A DNA stretch of 64,000 nucleotides from the NCBI RefSeq assembly GCF_007556815.1, contig NZ_CP041745.1, positions 2,705,001 through 2,769,000 on the forward strand, in the 5' to 3' direction. The stretch is from Paraburkholderia megapolitana (lineage in GTDB: Bacteria; Pseudomonadota; Gammaproteobacteria; Burkholderiales; Burkholderiaceae). Below the pieces are notes generated by a model. It was not told the DNA's origin. It worked only from the letters and a program-made list of their open reading frames with translations, and did not search any database. The translations under genes were made by a program, and so were the position numbers. Position 1 is the first letter of the stretch. Every line of letters starts with the position of its first letter. This document shows positions 30,590-40,074 of this stretch, one piece after another.

Positions 30590-31723
30590 TCAGTTCAGTG
30601 CGGTATCGCGCGACGCGATTGCGTTGTGCGTGCCGCCTGCGCCGTTCACCCTCGTCCCCTGCCGCGCAACGTGCCGTCGGCACCATGCAAGCGCCGGCCG
30701 CTCCACACCGTGCCACGACAACATCGCGCAGATGACGATCAGTGGTGCGGCAACCGCCAGCGCGGCCACATGATCCAGTTGCGGCGCAACCGCCGCGACA
30801 CATTGCTGGATCGCGAATCCATACAGATAGATCCCGTACGAATAGTCATGTCGTGGCACCCAGCGACGCAGCAACGGCGTCGTGCCGACCCATAGCACCG
30901 CATACACGAACGCCAGATAGAACAGCGACTGTGCCGCAGCCGTGTCGTGGAAAACAAGAAAGACGCCGATCAGTCCGAGTGCTGCGATCCCGTCGATACG
31001 AACGCGCTCGCGCAACCCAACCAGCAACATGCCAAGCATGAAAAACGGTTCCGGCCAGAACGAATAGCCGCCAGGCTTTTCGGTGAAATCACGCAGGCCG
31101 ATCTGCAACGGATCGAGATGCACGTGCAGACCGAACACGACGAGACCGAGCAGCGCCGCGATGACGATGCCGCGATTCGTCGACAGCAGCCCTGCTACGC
31201 CGGTTACCAGCACGATCGCGTAGCAGCGCACTTCGAGCGGTAACGTCCAGAGCGGCGCGCACACATCGGGGCCGAAGCGGTTGTGCTCGAACACGCCCGG
31301 CAGCACCCAGCCGCGTTTCAGAACGAGCGTCGAGAAGTTGTCGAGATTCGCCCACGTCGCGTGCAGATGAAAGTACGTGGACAGCGGTAGCGCCGTGAAT
31401 AGCGGCCCGATTGCAAACACCGCAAACAGCGAGCCGGCTGCGACCGCGGGCCAGATCCGCGCGATCCGCAACACGACGAAGCGCAGCGCCGAGCGCTGCC
31501 GTACGAAGCTCGTCGTGACGAGCATCCCGCTCAACAGGAAGAATGCGTAGACACCGAAACTGCCTGCGCCGTCGAATCCAAGCGATGCCGCGATCGGGTC
31601 GTGCGTGCCATCTCGGGACTGGATCAGGAACGAATGGGAATACACCACGGCAATGGCGGCACACAGGCGCACGAGATCGAAATTATTCCCGTTGCGCGAC
31701 AGCGAATGCGAAAGCAGATTCAT
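30590..31723 (-). CDS. Acyltransferase 3 family (OafA/YrhL-like) membrane protein
   Basis: This 377-residue protein has about ten hydrophobic segments and starts with NNFDLVRLCAAIAVVYSHSF, the first helix of acyltransferase 3 proteins, with the expected membrane histidine (SH in YSHSF). R-x-x-R-I-x-P-like residues in the third segment (RIARIWPAV) are also present. These enzymes O-acylate surface sugars such as LPS or exopolysaccharide. The substrate is unknown and no polysaccharide genes are adjacent. ATG 31723 (MNLLSHSLSRNG) is chosen as the last start before the first helix. Confidence 0.85.
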   Translation of the reverse strand: MNLLSHSLSRNGNNFDLVRLCAAIAVVYSHSFLIQSRDGTHDPIAASLGFDGAGSFGVYAFFLLSGMLVTTSFVRQRSALRFVVLRIARIWPAVAAGSLFAVFAIGPLFTALPLSTYFHLHATWANLDNFSTLVLKRGWVLPGVFEHNRFGPDVCAPLWTLPLEVRCYAIVLVTGVAGLLSTNRGIVIAALLGLVVFGLHVHLDPLQIGLRDFTEKPGGYSFWPEPFFMLGMLLVGLRERVRIDGIAALGLIGVFLVFHDTAAAQSLFYLAFVYAVLWVGTTPLLRRWVPRHDYSYGIYLYGFAIQQCVAAVAPQLDHVAALAVAAPLIVICAMLSWHGVERPALAWCRRHVARQGTRVNGAGGTHNAIASRDTALN

Positions 31724-32199
31724 CGCGATGGCGAATGTCGAAGGTTGATTGCTGATGCGCAGTGGCTGGACAGGCAGGCCGGCGAACCTCGCGGTACCGG
31801 GCGAACGATGCGGCCACAATGCGTCAAATGCGCTACCGCGACGGTGCGCTCACCCACAATTGCGTCGATGCAGCGGTTTCTCGCGCCAGCGGCGGAAGGC
31901 CCGGTAAGGGTGGCCAGGCGGGTCCGGATATCGCCGCCACAGGACTGCCCGGCCAAAGTTCTGGTAATTTGTTCCGCAGGCGGACTGGAATCGCGGCGCG
32001 GCGCCCCCATACTGTTGGTTGTGGGCGCGCGTAGGCCGCTTCCGTGCGTGGGCTGGTCGCCCGTCGGCTCCTGCGGCGCGGCCTTAGCACCGCTTGTTGC
32101 ACCGATTACCGTCGCACCCGTCGCACCGCTTGCTCCACCCTGCAGTACCCGCTTCACCTATTTCGCTTGTCCTTTTTCCCGCGTCAGACAGGAAGCACC
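31724..32199. other. Divergent intergenic region between the acyltransferase gene and prlC
   Basis: This 476-base GC-rich stretch stays open in several frames on both strands, but no frame has a family signature or a well-placed ribosome binding site. No clear promoter hexamers or strong hairpins were found. A few short cgtcgcacc direct repeats (about 32110-32130) are the only structure seen. Confidence 0.5.
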
Positions 32200-34302
32200 A
32201 TGTCCCAAACTCAATCGACATCCGCCAATCCGCTCCTTGACTTCTCCGATCTGCCGCGTTTCGGCGAAATCCGACCCGAACATGTGACACCCGCGCTCGA
32301 CGTGCTGCTTGCCAATGCCAGCGCTGCCGTCGAGCGCGCCAGCGCGCCCGTGACGCCCGCCTCATGGGTCGATATCGTCGAGCCCGTCGAACACGCTACC
32401 GAGCCGCTTTCGCGTGCATGGGGCGTCGTCGGCCATCTGAACGCGGTCGCCGACACGCCCGAACTGCGCGCCGCCTACGGCGAGAACCTGCAACGCGTGA
32501 CCGAGTTCTGGTCGAGCGTCGGGCAGAATCTCGCGCTTTACGAAAAATACAAGGCGATCGCGGCGAGCGGCGATTTCCCGACGCTGACCGGCGAGCGCCG
32601 GAAAATTCTCGATAACGCGTTGCGCGATTTCCGCCTGTCGGGAGCCGAATTGCCCGAAGACCAGAAGCCGCATTTCGCCGAGTTGCAGGAGCGCCAGGCC
32701 GCGCTATCGAAGGCGTTTTCGGATCATGTGCTCGACGCGACCAACGCGTACGCCTACGTCGTCACGAACGAAACCGAACTCGCCGGCCTGCCCGAAGACG
32801 TGGTCGCCGCAGCGCGCGAAGCCGCCGAGCGCGACGGCAAGGAAGGCTGGAAATTTACGCTGCACTTTCCGTCCTACTTCCCCGTGATGCAGTACTCCGA
32901 AAACCGCGCAATGCGCGAGGCGATGTACCGCGCGTACGTGACGCGCGCATCGGAACTCGGCGCGGCGTACGGCGGCGGCAAGTCCGAGTGGGACAACACC
33001 GCGAACCTCGCCGAGCAATTGACGCTGCGCGCCGAAGAAGCGCACATGCTCGGCTACCGGAACTTCGCCGAAGTGTCGCTGGCACCGAAGATGGCCGAGT
33101 CGCCGGAACAGGTGATGGCGTTCCTCGAAGACCTCGCCACGCGCGCACGGCCGCACGCCGAACAGGACTGGAAAGAGCTGCGCGAATTCGCCGCCAGCGA
33201 ACTGGGCCTGAGCGACCTGCAACCGTGGGACATGACCTTCGCGTCCGAGCGTCTGCGCCAGCAGCGCTACGCGTTCTCGGAGAACGAGGTCAAGCAGTAC
33301 TTCCCTGAAGATGCCGTGTTCAGGGGGCTCTTCAAGGTGATCGAGACGCTGTTCGACGTGCGCATCCGGCCCGACGACGCGACTGTGTGGCATCCGGACG
33401 TGCGTTTCTTCCGCGTCGAGAACCAGGACGGCGGCCTCGTCGCACAGTTCTATCTCGACCTCTATGCACGCGAAGGCAAACGCGGCGGCGCGTGGATGGA
33501 CGATGCGCGCGCACGTCACAAGCTCGCGCACGGCGGAGTGCAAACGCCGGTCGCGTACCTGACCTGCAACTTCTCGGCACCGGTCGGCGGCAAGCCGGCT
33601 TGCTTCACGCACGACGAAGTGATCACGCTGTTCCATGAAACCGGCCACGGTCTGCATCACATGCTGACGCGCGTCGACGAACTGGGCGTATCGGGTATCA
33701 ATGGTGTCGAGTGGGATGCGGTTGAATTACCGTCGCAGTTCATGGAGAACTTCTGCTGGGAATGGGACGTGCTGTCCGACATGACCTCGCATGTCGACAC
33801 GGCGAAACCGTTGCCGCGCGACCTGTTCGACAAGATGCTCGCCGCGAAGAACTTCCAGAGCGGACTTGGCACGGCGCGCCAGATCGTGTTCTCGATGTTC
33901 GACATGCGCCTGCATACTGACTTCAATCCGGCTGGACCGACGAGCGCAAACGATCTCGCACGCGAAATCAACGAGCGCTTCCACGTGATCCCGCAGGCGT
34001 CGTTCTCGCGCTGGCCCAACACGTTCAGCCACATCTTCGCGGGCGGCTATGCGGCGGGCTACTACAGCTACAAGTGGGCCGAAGTGCTGTCCGCCGATGC
34101 GTATGCGGCGTTCGAGGAAGCCGCGCACGCGTCGAACGGCAGCGTGCTCGACGTGGCGACCGGTACGCGCTATCGCAAGGAGATTCTCGAAGTGGGCGGC
34201 AGCCGGCCCGCGATGGAATCGTTCAAGGCATTCCGCGGCCGCGAGCCGGATATCGATGCGCTGCTGCGGCACAACGGGATGGCGCCTGACGCGGCGCATT
34301 GA
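32200..34302 (+). CDS. prlC: Oligopeptidase A (M3A metallopeptidase)
   Basis: PrlC is a cytoplasmic zinc peptidase that degrades short peptides and cleaved signal peptides. The 700-residue product has the M3 motif HETGH, with H479, E480 and H483 as zinc and catalytic residues, and the FAGGYAAGYYSYKWAEVLSAD segment near the C-terminus that closes over the substrate. ATG 32200 (MSQTQSTSANPLLDF) has AGGAAG upstream; the open frame extending to 32044 is not family-like. A terminator follows. Confidence 0.95.
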   Translation: MSQTQSTSANPLLDFSDLPRFGEIRPEHVTPALDVLLANASAAVERASAPVTPASWVDIVEPVEHATEPLSRAWGVVGHLNAVADTPELRAAYGENLQRVTEFWSSVGQNLALYEKYKAIAASGDFPTLTGERRKILDNALRDFRLSGAELPEDQKPHFAELQERQAALSKAFSDHVLDATNAYAYVVTNETELAGLPEDVVAAAREAAERDGKEGWKFTLHFPSYFPVMQYSENRAMREAMYRAYVTRASELGAAYGGGKSEWDNTANLAEQLTLRAEEAHMLGYRNFAEVSLAPKMAESPEQVMAFLEDLATRARPHAEQDWKELREFAASELGLSDLQPWDMTFASERLRQQRYAFSENEVKQYFPEDAVFRGLFKVIETLFDVRIRPDDATVWHPDVRFFRVENQDGGLVAQFYLDLYAREGKRGGAWMDDARARHKLAHGGVQTPVAYLTCNFSAPVGGKPACFTHDEVITLFHETGHGLHHMLTRVDELGVSGINGVEWDAVELPSQFMENFCWEWDVLSDMTSHVDTAKPLPRDLFDKMLAAKNFQSGLGTARQIVFSMFDMRLHTDFNPAGPTSANDLAREINERFHVIPQASFSRWPNTFSHIFAGGYAAGYYSYKWAEVLSADAYAAFEEAAHASNGSVLDVATGTRYRKEILEVGGSRPAMESFKAFRGREPDIDALLRHNGMAPDAAH

Positions 34303-34372
34303 ATGCGCGTTGCTTTGTGCAGCGAAGCCTGAACCGGGCCTCGCTGTGCCACGTAGCCTGATTGATCATGAG

Positions 34373-34407
34373 CCGGTGCCCTGCTTCACGCAGGCGCCGG
34401 TTTTTTT
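34373..34407 (+). terminator. Intrinsic terminator after prlC
   Basis: A GC-rich stem (34373-34384 with 34389-34400, one wobble and one bulge) is followed by seven T residues. Its T-run reaches the end of codA, which converges. Confidence 0.85.
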
Positions 34408-35704
34408 ATCCGCGATGCAGGCGGAAATCCACTTCCGCCGGACGTCCTTCGAGGCTTAGCGTCGCGCGGGCCGCGGGCGCACGGCTCACTATCTTGCCGC
34501 GGCGCACGACCGCCAGCCGCGCCGCGCGCAAACGAATGGCTTCGACGGGATCGCGAGCATCGAGCACGACGCAATTCGCTTCGCAGCCGGGCGCGATGCC
34601 ATAGCCCTCCAGTCCGAGGATGCGCGCCGCGTTAACCGTCACCGCGTCGAAACACGCGTGCATCGCATCGACACCCGTCATCTGCGCGACGTGCAACCCC
34701 ATGTGCGCCACTTCGAGCATGTCGCCGGAACCGAGGCTGTACCACGGGTCCATCACGCAATCGTGGCCGAACGCGACCGTGATGCCCGCAGCCATGAGCT
34801 CCGGTACGCGCGTCATGCCGCGCCGCTTCGGATACGTATCCGAGCGGCCTTGCAGCGTGATGTTGATCAATGGATTGGCGATCGCCGCGACGCCGGCCTC
34901 GCGCATCAATGGCAGCAGCTTGCTGACGTAGTAGTTGTCCATCGAATGCATCGACGTCAGATGCGAGCCCGCGACGCGTCCATGCAACCCAAGCCTGTGT
35001 GTCTCGGCCGCGAGCGTTTCGATGTGGCGCGATAACGGATCGTCGGATTCGTCGCAATGCATGTCGACGCGCAGCCCCTGCTCCGCTGCGTATTCGCACA
35101 ACATGCGCACCGACTGCGCGCCGTCGGCCATCGTGCGTTCGAAGTGCGGGATGCCGCCCACGACGTCGACACCAAGCGCAATCGCGCGCTTCAGGTTGTC
35201 GAACGCCTCGGGGTTGCGTAGCAGGCCGTCTTGCGGAAATGCGACCAGTTGCAGGTCGAGATAGGGTGCGACGCGGCGCTTTACTTCGAGCAGCGCTTCG
35301 ACAGCCAGCAGCCGCCCGTCGCTGATATCGACGTGGCTACGGATCGCCAGCAGCCCGCGCGCGACCGCCCAGTCGCAGTACTGGAGCGCACGTTCAATCA
35401 ACGCGTCCTGCGTGAGCTGCGGTTTGAGTTCGCCCCACAGCGCGATGCCTTCGAGCAGCGTACCCGACGCGTTCACGCGCGGCAGACCGTATGAGAGCGT
35501 CGCATCCATATGGAAATGCGGGTCGACGAACGGTGGCGTGACGAGCGAACCGGCCGCGTCGATTTCTTCGGCGGCGATGGCGGCGAGATGCGGCTCGACG
35601 GCGACGATGCGGCCGGCTTCGATGCCAATGTCGACCGGGCCCTGCTGCGCTTGATGCGGCACCGTTCCGCGCGGCAGTACAGCACGACGGATGATCAGAT
35701 CCAT
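34406..35704 (-). CDS. codA: Cytosine deaminase (CodA-type amidohydrolase)
   Basis: CodA deaminates cytosine to uracil in pyrimidine salvage. The 432-residue protein has the metal ligands in register with E. coli CodA plus two: H63 and H65 in DPHFHMD, H216, E219 in MHCDESDD, H248 in SHLTSMHS and D315 in GHDCVMDPW. It also shares the long block NPLINITLQGRSDTYPKRRG. ATG 35704 has GGAG seven bases upstream. No codB permease gene is next to it; dinB lies upstream on the same strand. Confidence 0.92.
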   Translation of the reverse strand: MDLIIRRAVLPRGTVPHQAQQGPVDIGIEAGRIVAVEPHLAAIAAEEIDAAGSLVTPPFVDPHFHMDATLSYGLPRVNASGTLLEGIALWGELKPQLTQDALIERALQYCDWAVARGLLAIRSHVDISDGRLLAVEALLEVKRRVAPYLDLQLVAFPQDGLLRNPEAFDNLKRAIALGVDVVGGIPHFERTMADGAQSVRMLCEYAAEQGLRVDMHCDESDDPLSRHIETLAAETHRLGLHGRVAGSHLTSMHSMDNYYVSKLLPLMREAGVAAIANPLINITLQGRSDTYPKRRGMTRVPELMAAGITVAFGHDCVMDPWYSLGSGDMLEVAHMGLHVAQMTGVDAMHACFDAVTVNAARILGLEGYGIAPGCEANCVVLDARDPVEAIRLRAARLAVVRRGKIVSRAPAARATLSLEGRPAEVDFRLHRG

Positions 35705-35758
35705 AGGTCTCTCCACATTGTCTGTCTGCGATTCTATCGGCACCAGAAACCGCGTGGG

Positions 35759-36964
35759 TCACATGGATGCACCGGAGTCACCGTCATCGTGCTCATCGGC
35801 ATGATCGAGCACCTCGGGCTCCGCATCGTGTGCCACATCATCGTCGAACAGCGTGAACTGCCCAGGCTGCGCAGCGTCTTCCTCTTCGAGGCGTACGCCA
35901 ACACCAAGCAATCGCACCGCCAGGTTGCGACGAGCGAAGCCCTTTTCGAGCAACGCGAGCAGTGTCGGCACATGCGTCGCATCGCCGACGCATTCCACGG
36001 TTGTGCGCTGAAAGTCGGCAAAGCGAATCTTCACGAACAGCTTGCGCACCGCCGGCCCGGCCTGCGCGCGTTCGATCCGTTCATCGAGCAGCGCAGTCAG
36101 ACGCCGCACTTCGTCCGCGCATTCATCGAGCGTCGTGAGGTCGGTGACATAGGTCGTCTCGACACTCACCGACTTGCGCTCCTGATCGGCGCGCACCGGC
36201 CGTGTATCGATGCCGCGCGACAGATCGTACAGACGCTTGCCGAACACGCCGAAGCGTAGATGCAGATCGATCAGCGACCAGGCGCGGACATCCGCGCAGG
36301 TGACGAGCCCGAGCTTTTCGAGCTTCGCCGCCGTCACCTTGCCGACGCCGAAAATCTTGCGCACCGGCAGCGCGGCGACGAACGCATCGACTTCGTGCGG
36401 ACGCACGACATGAAGGCCATCGGGCTTGTTCCAGTCCGACGCGATCTTCGCGACGAACTTGTTGGGTGCGACGCCGGCCGATACCGTCACGCCGACCGTA
36501 TCGCGCACGCGCTGGCGGATCTCGCTCGCCATCAACGTCGCACTGCCCTTGCAACGCGTAGTGTGAGTCACGTCGAGATAGGCTTCGTCGAGCGACAGCG
36601 GCTCGACGTCGTTGGTGTAGTCGCGATAGATCGCCATGATCTGCCGCGAGGCGATGCGGTATTTCTCCATCGCCGACGGCAGGATCAACAGATCCGGGCA
36701 TTTGCGCATGGCGAGTGCCGACGACATCGCCGAATGGATGCCGAAGCGGCGCGCCTCGTAGTTGCAGGTAGCGACCACGCCGCGATGTTCCGGTCGCCCG
36801 CCCACTGCCAGCGGCCGGCCGCGCAACGACGGATCGTCACGCATTTCAACCGACGCGTAGAAACAGTCGCAGTCGCAATGGATGATCTTGCGGACAAGCG
36901 AAGGTGCAGCCGGGACCGAGGGAGAATCGAGTGGGTTCAAGATGCCGATACTGTACAAAAACAC
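35759..36964 (-). CDS. dinB: DNA polymerase IV
   Basis: DinB is a Y-family translesion polymerase induced by DNA damage. The palm residues lie in IIHCDCDCFYASVE and SLDEAYLDVT; the little-finger domain spans about 250-370, and a beta-clamp-binding motif QFTLF lies near the acidic C-terminus. The longest frame uses GTG 36964, which falls inside the LexA box and the promoter, so it is probably not the start. TTG 36940 (giving MNPLDSPSVP) is more likely and would make the mRNA almost leaderless. The family core begins at RKIIHCD. Confidence 0.93.
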   Translation of the reverse strand: MFLYSIGILNPLDSPSVPAAPSLVRKIIHCDCDCFYASVEMRDDPSLRGRPLAVGGRPEHRGVVATCNYEARRFGIHSAMSSALAMRKCPDLLILPSAMEKYRIASRQIMAIYRDYTNDVEPLSLDEAYLDVTHTTRCKGSATLMASEIRQRVRDTVGVTVSAGVAPNKFVAKIASDWNKPDGLHVVRPHEVDAFVAALPVRKIFGVGKVTAAKLEKLGLVTCADVRAWSLIDLHLRFGVFGKRLYDLSRGIDTRPVRADQERKSVSVETTYVTDLTTLDECADEVRRLTALLDERIERAQAGPAVRKLFVKIRFADFQRTTVECVGDATHVPTLLALLEKGFARRNLAVRLLGVGVRLEEEDAAQPGQFTLFDDDVAHDAEPEVLDHADEHDDGDSGASM

Positions 36965-36968
36965 AGTG
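36949..36968 (-). promoter_or_regulatory. LexA (SOS) box and dinB promoter
   Basis: TACTGTACAAAAACACAGTG contains CTG-N10-CAG, the LexA core. On the minus strand it overlaps a promoter with -35 TTGTAA (36973-36978), a 17-base spacer and -10 TACAGT (36950-36955). LexA binding would block the -10. Confidence 0.85.
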
Positions 36969-36997
36969 ATATTTACAAGATCGGCAAGAACGGCCCG

Positions 36998-39541
36998 CTA
37001 CCTCAGCAGCATCCAGTCTGTGCCGACTGAGATTCCTCCCCTGCCCTGAGTAAACTCATTGGTCAGCCATAGACTCGTGTACACGATGGAGCTCAAGTCG
37101 GTGGCAGAGCGCTCTAGCAGAACGTCGACTGCTCCATCTGCGTCGAAATCCCCCGCGACGATGGCCTGACCAGTTGCCGGCAACTGACGTCGCAGGAAAA
37201 TCTGCCCAAGTTCGATGCGACCGGAGTGCTCGTTCTGAAAGTCGGGCGAGAAAACCGTCATGCCAAGATCGCCGGTTGTGGGCTTGTACCAGACAATATT
37301 CGCGTAACCCAGTCCCCGCGAATCGCCGACACCGGCGATGACCCAACTGGAATCGAAAGTACTGGAGACATGAGGCCAGTGCTCGTCGTAATAGCTCGTC
37401 GAATTCGCGAAGAGCACAGACGATTTGAAGTCTGCGCTCCGCGGTGTGGTGTCGCCGCTGCCGAAACTGAGGATCTCCACATCGCCTTCGGAATTGCGCA
37501 GCAGGATGTCCGAATAGCCGTTTTGATCGAAGTCGCCGACCCATGCGGTATTCCAGTCCGATGGCGTGCCCGGGCGAACCGCTTGAACGCCGAGAATTCG
37601 CTGGCCATCCATCAGCAATACCGTTCCCGTTTGCGTCGTGAAGTTCCAGATGAGAATGTCGGAGCGCCCGTCGTCGTTGAAATCGCCGACCCCAACGACC
37701 CGGTCGCCCGCTTTCAACGTGTACCCAATGGGGTAATAACCTCCCCCTAAAGGCAACTCCAGAGGATGCGCGGGATCTTTCCAGATTCCCAACGCTCCAT
37801 CGCGGGAGAACAGTACGCTAGCGTAGCCGTCGCCATAGAAATCCCCGATGGCCTCCTCCTTAAACTCCGCTGTCAGTTGCGGTTGGTGCAGCGTCACGGA
37901 TTTATATTGGAGTGAGGGAGCAGCAGTCGGATCAACGATCTGTGTCAGAAAATCCGTTGGATTCTGCGTATTTCTCCACAACGGATCGTAGGTGACGTTT
38001 CCATTCAGACTCATCGTGCGATTGGCACTGAAGGTCACGGTGGGATACTCGGGAAGCGCCGTGCCGGCAACGACAACACTCTCAAAGCGCAGATGTGAAA
38101 GCTGATGGTGCGGGTCGTAACTCTGCAACAGGTTCGGGAGTTTTTGCGCGTCCGCTACCTGAATGTTTCTGAATAGCAGATCGTCGATTCCCGCGAGATC
38201 GCCGTTCTTTTTCGACCAGGGGCTCGGCCGCACGGCCAGACTGAAGAGCCGGAAGCTGGCGTTCTCCACGCGCAAATCATCGAACAGATAGTGCCGGAGC
38301 GTTCCCTTGCCGCCCTGGTGAGCCGAGAAAACCGCCCCCTCCATGCTCTCGGCAGCAGTTTCGGTGCGGATCACATCCGAATTCCTGACGACTACGTCAT
38401 GCACGTCGATGTTGAGGTTGCCGCCCATCGTATCGGAGATCTCGAATGGAGCCGACGTGCGTAGTTGCCAGATCGTGCAGCCGGTGACGAGCAGGTTCGA
38501 AGAATTCAGGTGAATGGCGCTGTCGCCTACTTTAAAAAAGCTATTGCGCAGGACACTTCCATGATCGTCCGAGCCGTAGGCGGCCGCAACGCCATCGGTG
38601 TTGCCGTGCCACCCGATGATCTTGACGTTGTCGATAACGTTGCGCGTGGCGGTATTGTCCTTGCCATCGCTAAAGGTCTTGTTATAGCCGCCGAGCGCTA
38701 TGTTATAGAGCGGGGACTGGATCAACGTAACGCCCTCGATGTGTCCTAAGGTTTCGTTGGGAGCCGAGATCATCGGCACGCAGTTCGGATCGCACTCGCT
38801 CTTCTGAACGTTTTCCCCCGAGACGATGCCTCTACCGCGAATCGCCCAGTTGGATGCGCCATCTGCAACCTGGAAGAATCCTTTGACGTAGGCACCGCCC
38901 GCCAGGTAGACCACCTCGTCGGATCGGATCACGTAGGGAGTCGTGCCAAGATCATGTACACCGGGTCCGAAATAATGGACACCGGCCTTACTCGATTGCG
39001 GCACGTTCGCTTCAGGCGGGTTGGCGAAAATAAGAAGCGGGTTACTCAGATCGACATTCGACTCCGTGCAGGTCGAGCCGGACGTACAGAAATCCACTGC
39101 GTACTGCCCTGGGTGACTGACGGTAAAGCGAACCGTCGACCCCTCGACTGTGACCGGGATTCGCTCATGGCTCGGAAGGACGCGAGCGGCGGTAAAGGGC
39201 TTCCGGTTTGTGATGGAGACGGTGACCGGATCGCCAGACGAGAAACTCGTCCATGCAGTCGATTGCTCTTCCGTGGAAGAGGTGGGTTGACCATTCAGTT
39301 GGCCATTCGTGAATCCCGGATTCTGCGTCTGATATACAAACGAGTCGTGCGGGTGACCGTTCTGAATGATCTGTACCGCGTATTGCGGCGATGCGGAAAT
39401 ACCTGGGGGCCCCGGATAGACAGTGACGGATTCCGCTCGAGCCAATGCATTTGAACTCTGTCCCAAGGCAATCGCCACAGCGGCGAGGGAACACAAAACC
39501 ATTCGAAACGCTCTTGCACGAAAATACCGCTTGCTAACCAT
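36998..39541 (-). CDS. Secreted GH49-like beta-helix protein with C-terminal FG-GAP/VCBS-type repeats
   Basis: This 847-residue protein has a signal peptide (cleavage likely after ALARA, residue 36), an N-terminal beta-sandwich region (about 37-175), a right-handed beta-helix region (about 190-520) resembling glycoside hydrolase family 49 (dextranase, isopullulanase), and three or four FG-GAP-type repeats (about 560-845; e.g. VGDFNDDGRSDILIWN and VGDFDQNGYSDILLRN). In GH49 enzymes a TDG and a NDDAIK motif carry the catalytic aspartates. Here TDG (D316) and GDSAIH (D340) are kept, but the second aspartate of the pair is S341. It is probably a secreted polysaccharide hydrolase or binding protein. 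Base composition looks lower in GC than its neighbours, suggesting transfer. Confidence 0.7.
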   Translation of the reverse strand: MVSKRYFRARAFRMVLCSLAAVAIALGQSSNALARAESVTVYPGPPGISASPQYAVQIIQNGHPHDSFVYQTQNPGFTNGQLNGQPTSSTEEQSTAWTSFSSGDPVTVSITNRKPFTAARVLPSHERIPVTVEGSTVRFTVSHPGQYAVDFCTSGSTCTESNVDLSNPLLIFANPPEANVPQSSKAGVHYFGPGVHDLGTTPYVIRSDEVVYLAGGAYVKGFFQVADGASNWAIRGRGIVSGENVQKSECDPNCVPMISAPNETLGHIEGVTLIQSPLYNIALGGYNKTFSDGKDNTATRNVIDNVKIIGWHGNTDGVAAAYGSDDHGSVLRNSFFKVGDSAIHLNSSNLLVTGCTIWQLRTSAPFEISDTMGGNLNIDVHDVVVRNSDVIRTETAAESMEGAVFSAHQGGKGTLRHYLFDDLRVENASFRLFSLAVRPSPWSKKNGDLAGIDDLLFRNIQVADAQKLPNLLQSYDPHHQLSHLRFESVVVAGTALPEYPTVTFSANRTMSLNGNVTYDPLWRNTQNPTDFLTQIVDPTAAPSLQYKSVTLHQPQLTAEFKEEAIGDFYGDGYASVLFSRDGALGIWKDPAHPLELPLGGGYYPIGYTLKAGDRVVGVGDFNDDGRSDILIWNFTTQTGTVLLMDGQRILGVQAVRPGTPSDWNTAWVGDFDQNGYSDILLRNSEGDVEILSFGSGDTTPRSADFKSSVLFANSTSYYDEHWPHVSSTFDSSWVIAGVGDSRGLGYANIVWYKPTTGDLGMTVFSPDFQNEHSGRIELGQIFLRRQLPATGQAIVAGDFDADGAVDVLLERSATDLSSIVYTSLWLTNEFTQGRGGISVGTDWMLLR

Positions 39542-39670
39542 TTCCGCGCACTCCTCGAATTCACGATATCCATGATGTTAGGCCGGGACACGTGTCAATT
39601 GAGAGGTGGGAAATTTAATTTCTTTGTGCTTTCAATACGTTACGAGACGCTTGCCGGATTACACACAATG

Positions 39671-39707
39671 AAAAACCCAAGAGCCGGATTGATATCCAAC
39701 TCCTGGG
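39671..39707 (-). terminator. Intrinsic terminator of the 93-residue secreted protein gene
   Basis: On the minus strand a 14-base stem (39676-39707, three G-U pairs) with a short loop runs into five U residues (39671-39675). It lies about 85 bases after the gene stop. Confidence 0.7.
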
Positions 39708-39792
39708 GCTCAGTTCACAGCAGCCTTTCTTACAACGGATGGCAACCTGATTGAAGCGCTCGCTTGCGCCGGGTTGCCAACCTCAATGCCTG

Positions 39793-40074
39793 TTATTGGG
39801 CCGGCGACGCTACGCCCGGGGTCGCCAGTGTGTTGTGGCTCCCGGGAATGTTGGTGAGGGACGTCGAGCTATTCGGTAGGCTCGCGTTCTGCGAGCTCGT
39901 CCCGCTGTCCGACTTTGCGACGCCCGACGTGCCGTAACCACTGCTCGTCGTATTGGCAGCAGCAGCCGGCGACACGACGCTCGGCCTCGCCAGCGTGTTG
40001 TTCTGTGCATAAGCACCGCCCGACAGCGCGAGTGCGGCGACGGCCGCGATTAGTGTGCTGGTTGTCTTGTTCAT
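39793..40074 (-). CDS. Small secreted protein with matching N- and C-terminal motifs
   Basis: This 93-residue protein has a clear signal peptide (MNKTTSTLIAAVAALALSGGAYA, cleavage after A23). The mature part of 70 residues is rich in S, T, N, A and G and has no cysteine. It begins QNNTLARPSVVSPA and ends HNTLATPGVASPAQ, so the same motif opens and closes the mature chain. I do not recognise a family. A good intrinsic terminator follows. Confidence 0.65.
   Translation of the reverse strand: MNKTTSTLIAAVAALALSGGAYAQNNTLARPSVVSPAAAANTTSSGYGTSGVAKSDSGTSSQNASLPNSSTSLTNIPGSHNTLATPGVASPAQ

Noticed and set aside
31720..32157. A 145-codon minus-strand frame upstream of the acyltransferase gene
   Set aside because: Low-complexity composition, no conserved pattern and overlap with the acyltransferase start. 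Such open frames are expected in high-GC DNA.
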